From: Siphonodentalium dalli
Lineage: Eukaryota; Mollusca; Scaphopoda; Gadilida; Siphonodentaliidae
Direction: 5' to 3'
Length of the DNA stretch: 64,000 nucleotides
Assembly (NCBI GenBank): GCA_032622095.1
Contig: CP136064.1
Location: forward strand, 263,291,863-263,355,862
The position numbers and the translations under genes are program-made. This document shows positions 48,301 to 60,300 of this stretch, in pieces (within the stretch, counting starts at the first letter, position 1; each line of letters begins with the position of its first letter). The notes beneath the pieces are model-generated. The model was not told the origin of the DNA. It saw only the letters and a program-made list of their open reading frames with translations, and did not search any database.

Positions 48301-51300
48301 GTAAAGATAAATTACCATCGGTGCCCGAGATATCGCCAAGACGTCTGAAACAGCCAAATGCATCGGCCGGTTAAGCGTTAACGTGATCTAACGTTATGAC
48401 ATCTAACGACGTCATAGAAGTTACGCATTGTTTTTATCCTGATGGAAGATAGTACCACTTCTTCTTGATAATTGAGGCAGATAACTAAAACGGATACATA
48501 CGCATTATATATCGTTGGAAAGAGGAAACACGAAAGATTCTCACAGTGTCATTATTATGACTGGCATTTTATTATTCGCGCTGTTTCGAATCGATTTGTA
48601 AGCACCGAACTCAAATGAAAGTCCCGTAACACAGCATAAAAACAGATTTGACCTCGGCACGTGAAAAGTTGACCTCGGATCTGAAAATTAATATGCCTAT
48701 GCCACTTCCCGACCGATAGTACCCTCACATACGAAGTTTCATCGAAATCGGGTCGGCCGTTTTCGAGTTCATCGCGAACACACACACACACACACACAGA
48801 CAGATACACCACACACACACAGACAGATCTTCCAAAATATATAATAGATATATATATATATACATGTACCAGGCTGCCTATGGGAGATGCACATATATCA
48901 GAGTATGCACTGGCACATGATCTTTAATGCTGATCCAGCGCAGCTCCCATCATGAAAGGGTTAAGTACTGATGCATTGCAAGATCCCATTTATACCCTAC
49001 TATAATCACTTTAACACCATTTACACTCCTACTCCATGTACAATCACTTTAACACCATTTAAAACTTTTTCATACTCACCATTTATTCATTTTTCATATT
49101 CACCATACCGGGTATATTCCTTTTTTATTTTCTCTCATTCACTCAATGTTTATCTTCAATATTCTTTTTGCCTTACAGGATCAATATAAACAGATATTTA
49201 GGTCGAAAATCCAAACATGTACCACAGAAGGTACTCAGTAAGTACGGTATCATTAATTTTCAAAAAATCTTGGAATTCAAACTATCAATTTGAAGTGGAG
49301 AATCATTATCCTCCATAAATAATGTGTGTTATAGTACTATAACAACACCTGTTCACCCTAACAATATGAGAGATATGTTCTAATTTTGTAAAATAGTTAT
49401 TGAGGTACACTGTACATGCCCGTACATTTTTCTTGATCATTACCATTTCCAACAGAAGGGAAGACATTTATATTGCTTGAGATCCAAATCAGAACCATGA
49501 TTATACCCCCACTTTCGAAGAAAATTGGGGGAATACTGGATTGACTGCGTCCGTCCGTCACGCTTTCTCCCTCCGTGTGTCTGTCCTTCCTTCCGTCCGT
49601 CCGACCTCATAACTCGAACAACTATTAACCGATTTCAATAATTTTTTGTATGCAATCTCCCTATGACTGCCTCTCCGCATGATGCTAATTGCGGTTCGGT
49701 CCGACTTTTTTTTTTTAAGTTATGCCTCATTTTCGACTTATTTTGTCTTAGAAAATTCTGTCCGACTTAATAACTTTAACAAATATGAACCGATTTCAGT
49801 AATTTTTGGTATACATGCTTTTCACAATACCCTCTCTACATGATGCGGCTAGGGATTGGCTCAGACTGTTTTTCGTAATATTACACTTCATTTTCGACTT
49901 ATTTTGACTTAGAAAATTCTGTCCGACTTAATAACTTTAACAAATAATAACCAATTTGAATAATTTTTTCTGTACAAGCTTCTTGTGACACCATATCGAT
50001 ATTATTAGTCCGAATTTTTCTTTAAAGTTAAAAATCTTTTTTGTTGGGTTTACGGATAATGCGGGTTGAATTTGCCACGGTGGGGGTATGCTAGCACTCG
50101 AGTGCACACCTCTTGTTTATAACTGTATCACTGATCAATTGGATTCATTTGTTTATCACCAACGCATTGGCCAAACAAAACAAATGACAATTGGAACTAT
50201 CAAACTTGTTGTTTGAATTCACTTAATTGCTTCTGAAAGTTTACCAAAGATTGGAAAACAATTTCTCTATTTTGTTACCAGACTGGTGTTTTTTATTTAC
50301 AGAGTTAAGGTTTTGAGTAATGATCCTGTAGTGAAATTCAAGAATGATCAGCCGTCACTAAAGACACCATTGATGCTTCAGTCTAATGTAAGTATCATTC
50401 ATCCTGTTTCTTAATAAAAGGTAGATCATGTCATGAATCTCTTGTACTATACATACATAGAGATTATAATCTACCAGTTCAAAACCTGGCAACTTTTTTA
50501 AATTCCGACTGCTAACTTTATAACAATGAAAACATAACCTATGCAATTAGAATTATTGATATCATGTCCATGTAACATAGGGACCAGCCTAGAGTGCGAC
50601 TTGGGAGACATTTTGAAATGTGCCACTTCCGAGATATCTCCCTATTTTTGTCTCAGGGAGAAGTGACTTCTCTCTCATATACCGGTATACATATGTACTA
50701 GGGCTGAGACAGTTGTCCGGATATCCGGTTACAATTTGGTTACGCGTGTCAACTGGTTGGACAAGGCCACAACCGGATAACCGTACTATTGATAATGATC
50801 ATACTATCATCGTAGTACTCCATGTAAATGTTGCCGAAATCATTTACGGAAGTTTAAGTAACAAGAGTAAGTAATAAGAAGTGATTTTGACAGTTGATTG
50901 TGTATTCATATACCCCACAACACATTCCCGTTTGAACACCGCAGCTCTTCTAGACATGAAACCAACAACTACACTCTTGCTACACATTCGATGCCAATTT
51001 CCTTTGGCGGCCTTACATGAAAGGTCGCGAGTCCGTGACGTTCCGGCTGCACGAGCACCGCAGCATAAATCAAAGCAATCGGCATGAACTCAGTGAATTG
51101 TTTGAATGAGTCACGAAATCACAATATCGAATTATCAATGATGTGTTTAATAACTTTATTTCATAAACACTGGTTGGGGCTTGTGTAATGAATCACAACG
51201 ATTTAATTTTGTTTGAATTTGTCTATTAAATAATTGAAGTAACATTGTGAAGCCACTGTGATTAATACATACCTACCTATACCCAAACACGAGTAAACAT

Positions 51301-54300
51301 TACTAAAAAACAGTATACCTACCTTCAGTACCTTGTAGTACACATGTTTGGGCTAATCATGCCCGGAATATACACGAAGAAGAAACTATATTTTGTCGCG
51401 GAAGGTTTTGCAAGCAAGCGTTGTTTATGCGGAACTCCCGTAAACATTGATATACTAGCGATCACAAACAATTGCTCTATCACAAACCATCAGGAAGTGG
51501 GAATTATTGTGCACTACTAATATATATTATATTTTAGTTTGTTTGAGCTCAAAACTGAAGTAATTTATACACATTTACCACATTGTACGACCAAGACATC
51601 GTTTGTGATCGCATGTATATCGATGTTTCCGGGACGCGTAATCAACATTTGTTTTGCCGATATAGTGACCAGTGTCTTCAATCTCGTATTAGGGTAATGA
51701 TGGTCGTGGTTATCCGGTTGTGATTAGGTCAATGCCCGCGGTTAACCGGTTAGGAAAAACCCCAACCGTCCCAGCACTAATATGTACCGAACATATTCAA
51801 ACTGTATTTTATGATTATAATGGTGTCCTTTACTCATTATAATCATGTTATAAATGGGCTCTTGTATTCAAGCCTGCAAATAGCATGTCTGTCATTATCA
51901 GAATGAGGTCCCCAGAGGGTGAATTTAGTGATGCTATCCAGCAAAGGGGGCTAGCATCAACAAATTCACCCTCTGGAGACCTCATTCTGCTTAGGCTTCA
52001 TCTTCTGGGAAGTATCTATAGCATCAAATTAAGATTGTTTTTAGTTACATTTCCCTTCTAGGAAGTTTCTATATCCACTAATTTGCAGAAGATAAAATTC
52101 ATAATTGAGGTGCCCAATGGGTGAACATCACCAACTTCAACTGGGGAACTTGAATCTGATCCTAGGTCTGCCATATCAGTTGAGTGCCTAAGCAGAATGA
52201 GGTCCCCAGAGGGTGAATTTAGTGATGCTAGCCCGCTATGTGGGATAGCGTCTCTAAATTCACCCTCTGGGGACCTCATTCTGCATATGACAGACACGCT
52301 ATTTGCAGGCCTGCTTGTATTGCGTAATACTTATTTTATCATAGAATGTTGTTGGGGTGTAAATTGAATTTGAGCCACTAATTTCCTTGATAACAGTTAA
52401 CTTCTCCCTAATAATCAAAAAGGGAGAAATGACTTCTGCCAATTTGAAACCTCTAGTCTTGTCCCTGGTGTAATGGAGGACGTGGGGCCAAGCCTTGAAA
52501 TAGTGTGTCTGTCATTTGCAGAATGAGGTCCCCAGAGGGTGAATTTAGTGATGCTACCCTGCATAGTGGGCTAGCATCACCAAATTCACCCTCTGGGGAC
52601 CTCATTCTACTTACACCTGAGCAGAATGAGGTTCCCAGAGGGTGAATTTGGTGATGCTAGCCTGCTATGCGCGGTAGCATCACTAAATTTACCCTCTGGG
52701 GACCTCATTCTGCTGCATTCAACTTTCTGACTGATTCTGAAACTGCCTATACAGCAGGGTGCTCTGCCAATCATAAGCTTATGTCACCTTCCGGTGGGCA
52801 AGACATGGTACCACTTATCATGGACTCAAGTGTCATTGGGCATCCCCACTTTTCTCACATAATGTGGGTCATACAAAGTAATGATGTATTATTATATTTC
52901 GCAGTAGGTAAAGATCTAAGCTGGATATTATGTGATTTATGCAACGTTTGTGGGCTGATTTTTGCTTTGCACTGCTTACGATCATACAATCCTCTGGGTA
53001 ATCAATTCACATTTATTGCATACCGGTAATATATACAGCATAAACTGGGCTTATATACATACCAAATAAGGTTATTCTCATTGTAAACAATTATAATATT
53101 CCTATACATCATTTAAAATTATATGACATACATGAGAAGAAATTTCTACAGTTAACAGGAATATATCTAGTCAAACATCTTATTGTGTACATGTACATAT
53201 GAGTATAAATACTGTAAAAATCAATACAAAGAATTATTAGCCATATATAACAGAATGCATTGGCTTAACACATTAAAAATTATAAAATTGTTAAAGAATG
53301 TAATGGTAAATGCATTCTCTTATATATGCAAGGCGACCTATGGTCGACTCGCATATATAAGAGAATGCATTGGCACAGGGCATAACTGTAACTATCACAA
53401 TGTGGTCAAGGAGCCGGTTCCAATGATATCCATATTTGTATGGTTCTATTGAGACAGACCGAAGATATTTTAGGCTGTTGAAGCTTTATTTGGCCGTTTT
53501 TGGCCGGTTTGTTGGGTAAAGGGTTAACCCTTCCATGACTGGAGCTTCCTGAAATGTTGTGAAAACCCTGTGCCAATGCATTCTCTGATATATGCATATT
53601 CTTATGCAGTATATAAAGTCTCCCACAGGGAGCCTCACATATATAAGAGAAGACGTTGGCCGGACTAGTGATGAGCCGATTGTCAAATAGAGCCTTGCAT
53701 CGATTGCCGATTATTTGAGATCACAATCGGCCGATTCAGGTGCCGATTCCGATTATTGTAATAATTATACCTAAATATGTTATATGTGTTATATACTACT
53801 TTGATTTGGAAGCAACAACATCAGTAATATACCAGTATACATAAGTATACGTTTGGGTGAGTATAAATGTAGGTATGGGTGGACTTGTGAACGAATTCCT
53901 GCGTCCTGACAACCAATACACATGTTAAATTATGCTAAATTTACCGTAGATTTATGTCTATAAGTCGCTACTTGTTGACCCAGTATTTCCCCTCAAAATG
54001 TACACGCGCCTTATACAACTAAGTCAATAGGGGGTCTGAATTCTGGCTACAATCAGACACAGGTGAGTTTTGGCATTCGCCGCCATGACAACTCAGAAGA
54101 GTGCATGACCGTTCACACAAAACAGGAACGAAATGTTTAATTACAAATAAAAACAATTAAATAATATTATTAATTGTTACCAGTGTATTTATCACTATCC
54201 AATTAATAAAATACAAGAATTCAACATGAGACCTCCGTCTGAGGAAGAGAATGTTGATGTTATACCACATTATCCTGAACTCAACTGTAGAGACACTGAA

Positions 54301-57300
54301 TACCAAGGATGACGCAACACTTGTTTACTGGCTACATGTTTTTTTTATGTCGGCTTTTAGATAAGAGGTCATTGAGGTCACTGGCTGATGTGGAATCAGT
54401 TTGAATACTGGTGATTAGCGGTCACTACGTTGAATAGTAGTTGTTAATTGGTGAACAATGGGGGATGTTGTAAACACACTACACTATATAATGGGTCTCG
54501 TCGGGATATTTTGAATATTTATTTCAATTCATTCGATATATAATAACTGAAGCGTGGTAAATGCAGTCAACCGCGTAATTATGTGTCAGGTGACGTGTAC
54601 TTTCGGGGGTTTATACCTGTGTTATCATCAAATTTGTGTTTGGTTACACTTTCCCCATGTTTACTGATCATTTATTCAACAAAACATCGTTATATTTAAC
54701 ACAGTTTATTGAAGAAAAACAAGCACCTGATTATTATTTAGACAATCGGAAATGCCGATGTTGAAACCTGAGTACCGATTGTCATCCGATGGGCCACAAT
54801 CGGCCGATTCCGATTGTCGTTTCCGATTATCGGCTCATCACTAGGCCGGACAATATTTACCTTGACCGTGTAAGCCAGTGCATTCTCTTATATATGTGAG
54901 GCTCCCTATGGGAGACTTTATATACTGTATAAGAGAATGCACGGGCACAGGATATTTTATGCTGCACCAGCGCGGCTCCCATTATGAAAGGTTTAAATAT
55001 GAATACAGGGCCCAATTAAGTATACTTATGGCATGGCTATGGTCATCTACGACAGGTGAGCTTAGTATATATAGAATAAGTATCTAGTGTCGTCGCTTAA
55101 ACTTTTTATTTATGTGAGGGGGATTTGAGCATCTATTGGGCGAGGCTCTGCCGTGTGCAATAGATACCTAATCCCCAAGCGGACATAAACAGTTAAGCCA
55201 CAACATTAGCTACATATTTATTTATCCAGTGCATAAAACCTACCTTTTGTGAAGTAAATCTGTTATTTTTAGTCAGTTTTACATTCGTTACTTCGATGAC
55301 GCCCTTACATTTATTAGATAAAGAAAACTAATTAGCATTCATGACATGCAAAAACTGGAGTGCAGCTTAGAGCGAAATAGTTTGTTGGGGGTTCTTTTAC
55401 TTCTTTATAATTATTTTAAGCTGGCCATGTACTAATGGTTTTTATAAGCTGGTGCGCTGAAGCTCGCATATATAAGAGAATGCACTGACTCGCATATATA
55501 AGAGAATGCACTGACTCACATATATAAGAGAATGCACTGACTTGCATATATAGGAGAATGCATTGGCACATGGTTTTCACAAAATTTCAGGAAGCTCCAG
55601 TCATGGAAGGGTTAACCATATTGTCACATTTGATGTTACTATATATATTTGTAGTAGAGATAGATCATTAACCATATTGTCACATATGATTGTTGATGTT
55701 ACTATATATTTGCAGCCTGCCTCAGCAGAGATAGATGCCGACATGACAATCGAGGCCCTTTTATTCAGTGTATGTGATGGAATTCTCTTCCTGTACATGC
55801 AGAGATACGAAGGCTCATTATTCCTTAGGCCGTTAACTGAAATATATGCGTTCTCTATCAATTATATATCGAAAATTTAATGAGCCCTTTTTCCCCCCCC
55901 CAGGAATTCTATCAAGCATTGGATGTACGAATACTTTCATGAAATAAAGTCCCATAATTTTCTGAGTATTGTATAGAATATATCCCTCTGTGCCATTACA
56001 TCTTTGCCATTATACCGCTTCTATTTGGACATTAATCGGAAAGGTCAATGTGAAATTCTATCTTGCATAATGTGAAAGTGTTTTGGGACCATGCCTGTGG
56101 GCATATAATCTTCCAAGCTCAAATTTGTGTATTTATCAACCTATTGTCCCTGCTAGCAAATGATGAGTACACCATTTTTATACATTCGTCTGTTGTAACG
56201 TCCGTCTGTCGTCCATTTTGGTTTCTGGATGACAACTTTAGATAGTCTCAACTGAGTTGAATGAATTTGGTAGTGTGGGGGGGGGCACAAAATACAGTTC
56301 AAGTTCGAATTCGGGTTACGCTCGCCAATTTTCACTAGAGTTATGCCCCTGGAATTATTTTACCAAAGTTAGATTTTTTTCCAAAAAAGCCAACCTCCGA
56401 AGAAAACCATGTTTTTTCGGTTAACATGTGGTCACGATCTTTTATATTTATTTATATCCTGATGAGTAACGCCTTCATATTTCTGTATTACTGCTTTTAT
56501 TGTGCTGCTTTCTTTGTACTCGTTTCTTTAATCATTTATAATTCTTTCTTTCATACAAGCCACAGAATTAGTTTTCATTGGGGGGATGCTGGAATCTGCT
56601 TGTCCATCTAGCTATTCATTGGTGTCCATCTATTTAAGCATTTATGTGACTCTGAATCTATAATCTGTTTGAACCTGTATTCCTTATGTTCTGCACAATC
56701 ACTAAGTGATGGCAGTATATAGAATTAAACTTGTCCGTCTGTGTACCTATTTTTTCGAAATTTTTGCAACATGCATAATTTGTATTCCTACATTTTCTGA
56801 TAAATTTTATTTACACTTGGCACAGATATTTACCACTGTGCTAACCTGTGCATCTGTGATTATGAGCTCAATCTGACTTAGGGTGTTATCCCACTTTTCT
56901 GACTTAGAAATTTTTGCAACATGCATAATTTTTTCCGAGCTTGTTTTCCTTCTTCGAAAAACTAATATGTTACTATGGCTACCTTTAATGTAGCCCAGTT
57001 AGCCCTACTGGGGTATCCTTAGTCCCACTGGGGCATTCCAACCTCTAGTTTAAAACTGAGCACAGAGGTTATATAAGATAGCTGGAGCCAGTGAATCTGC
57101 AATTACAAGAACAACCTTATTTATTTTGGCTGTGTTGGCCCTTTTTCACCTTTTTTTCCCCCACCCTTATTTTATCCATGCTTGAGCTTCTGCATTTGCA
57201 TTTGTCGTCTGCCAATTTCGCGATAAAAAGAAACTAAATAGAACACTTTTTAAAGAAGTTTCTAAATAAACTAAAAAAAACTTGTTAATTTGATAATGAA

Positions 57301-60300
57301 GATACTTTCCAGACAAGATGAGGCCTAAGCTGAATGAAATCTGCAGAGGATGAATTTAGTGGTGCTAGTCTGCTGTGTGGGGTAGCGTCACTAAATTCAC
57401 CCCCTGGGGACCTCTTTTTGTAAATGTCCAGCATCATATTTTGAGGCCTGACCATCTCTTTCTGATCTCTGTGCTTTATTTCCATGATTATCCGGCTCTT
57501 ATTTTCTTTTTATGTTTGCTTTTGCTTGTGTATCGTTCTTCTCTTATCATTATGAAGTTTGCTGAGTTTATAATTTTGATACTTTTTCATCATACTAACC
57601 GCTTATATATATTGTTGCTATTCCAAATGGCCTGGAGCTGATAGCTCACACATACTAACTTTAACCCTTTCTATACTAAATACTCATTGATGAGTAGTTA
57701 TAACTTAGGACATATTCAGATAATAAGTTTAACCCTTTCTATACTAAATACTCATTGATGAGTAGTTATAACTTAGGACATATTCAGATAATAAGTTTAA
57801 CCCTTTCTATACTAAACACTCATTGATGAGTAGTTATAACTTAGGACATATTAAGATAACAAGTTTGACCCTTTATATACTAAATACTAAGTTATAACTA
57901 CTCATTGATGAGTAGTTATAACTTAGGACATATTCAGATAATAAGTTTAACCCTTTCTATACTAAATACTCATTGATGAGTAGTTATAACTTAGGACATA
58001 TTCAGATAATAAGATCAACATGACCAATTTGTTGAATTTATTATCTGAACATTTCCCTCCAATAAAGAGGACTCTTTCTGACAGTTTCTGTACTTTATTA
58101 TCTGTTGTCCTCTTATTTTTTTCTGAAAACCCCTGCAGATGAATAATAGACCATTCCAATGTATACTTTTATAACTGAGTGGGAGAATCCATTTAGAATA
58201 GAAGGGTTAAACAGGATGACTTGGAATTTATGTTCATAAATGAGATTTGATTTCACCTCATGTAAATTGATGGTAAAAATAGTCTTTTAACCCTTTCAGT
58301 GCCAAGTCTTAGAGCTCTTTCCATCAATGTATCACATTATTATAATAAATTTGAAAAATGATCAAGGAAATATGGGTTGATACAAAAATCGGACTTGGCA
58401 CTGAAAGGGTTAATTTCATTGAATGATGTAACTGACCTACATGTAATTGAATTTCTATCATATCTTACAATACAAGATTCACTGCTTTTGGAATATTTTC
58501 AATATATCACAAAATAATTTCTAATACTGGAGTACTGTTTATATTTATTGCACAAGCATTCGTTTATTTTTGCAAAATACAGAACATTTCAAAACATTCA
58601 ATAAAAGTATTTGTGTTGTCCTTGAACAATACAAACCGATTACGCCAACAACGATATTGCCGATGTAAACTATAACATAAAATGCCTTCACTAAATTATG
58701 AGGTATAATCTACATAACGCACATGTTTGTTGAATGAATGAATGCTTTATTCTCAGCCATTTTTACATGGAACATGAGGCAATTATTTACACATAGAACG
58801 AACATTGGCGGTTCACAGAAACATTACAAAACAAATTATATATATTCAATATTCAACTGTAACATCGTGCAGCTACATGTAAATCAGTGGACTAAACAAA
58901 CATGTGACATTAAATAACATACACACCTAACATAATCAATATATGCAAACGAGTACAGCTAAAATTACAATACAGCCTTCAAAAGTGTGCCCTGATTATA
59001 GGAATTGTTTCAAACCTACATGTAGTTTAATTAAAAATTGCCAAATTGTTCAATATCTCAGGATTGGTCGAGCTAAGAATTTTGAATAAAAGTTCTCTCG
59101 ACGGTGCGTCATTACATGACTTCGGAATATATTTCTCACGCAAATCTGTGAGTTGCGGACACATAAATATAAAATGAAATTCATCACATATCAGTGCGTT
59201 GCAAATTAAAGCGAGAAAGAACTGTCTTTGTTGTTAGTTTTATGTTTGCTTTTCCGTTTTCTCCACCTACCGGTCTCAATACCCAATTTATGATTGGATG
59301 TTCGTATTTTCTGAACGTGGATCATAATGTCAAATGGCGTGTTCGTATAGTGCCAACTCAATGAGGGTTGTGATTTCAGATGTTTATAAAACTCCCCTCT
59401 TTTTTTGGTTATCCCAGTTATCATTTAAATTCGCAGATTGGATAACTCCTGATATATAATCAATATATCTTACTTGTTTATTTTTGTGCATTTCTAACAG
59501 TAGGTTATAGAGTACTGTTCAATTAAACAAAACAATATCGACCTTAATTTCAGTATATTACAAGCCATTATCTTCAGTGTTCAAAAGCATAGAACAACAC
59601 AGTTGTTTGAACATGTTAATGTAATTGAACATGATTGTCATGTCGTGAGGTAAAACACGAACATCGAATCTCGTTTTACCATCTGATCACAAATAACTTG
59701 TGCAATAACGTTAACCAGTTCACACACTTGTATCTTTCTATCTTCCATGTCATTTCAGAGAACTACAGATCTCATACGCTATTTTACATCAAAGAAAGTC
59801 AAATATGTCTGGGATTCTAATGCACAGCAATTCAACAAACTCAGGTAAAATAAATTGTAATGTGTCCATGTTGAAAATTGCTTCCACGGCATGTCCTAAT
59901 TGGTTAGTAGCCTATGTTTCCATGGATATGTCAATGTTCTTTCTTTTTTTTTGGACTATTTTAGTACAAAAACAGGTACTAGCTACACACTGGTGCGTCA
60001 TTGCATGCAAATGTGTTAAAATAAGTGTAGTACTGTAAAATCCTTTTAATTTGTGGGGGTCTAGCTATTATTCGTTGATTTCTAAATCAACATCCCCAAT
60101 AAAATGATTGACTCAAGAGTTGGTCAATTTAATCTCAATAATAATACGAGATGGAAACGAAGATTGGGCATAATGTCTGTGTTCGGCATGTCGTAAAATG
60201 GGTTGACAGCTATAATAACTGGGGGTCTGATTTATCAATAATGTCTACTCAAAGATGTCATAACCCTGCTATTATAGGACCTGTTTATCTGATTCATGTC

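Larger units (their letters stand above)
41643..48964 (+). mobile_element. TTAA-2 element expanded to 7.3 kb by nested insertions, filling ATP13A intron 2
   Basis: The left end TTAACCCTTTCATGGC is at 41643, with a degraded left PAL up to 41744. The right end (GCAGCTCCCATCATGAAAGGG then TTAA) is at 48936-48964. The middle pieces AATATTTA (41750) and TTACCTTGACCTTCTAAGCC (45621) follow the order of the 261-bp uninterrupted relative at 34328. Foreign blocks inside are 41757-45620, 45675-47150, unassigned DNA at 47151-48037, and a Helitron at 48038-48848. Confidence 0.7.

Noticed and set aside
49231-49237. Alternative donor at 49231 for ATP13A exon 3
   Set aside because: It would break the frame into exon 4; the GTAAGT at 49238 keeps it.
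57661-58017. Possible CRISPR-like array (regular 68-bp period)
   Set aside because: Units are contiguous copies of a TTAA element end without unique spacers, and the genome is eukaryotic.
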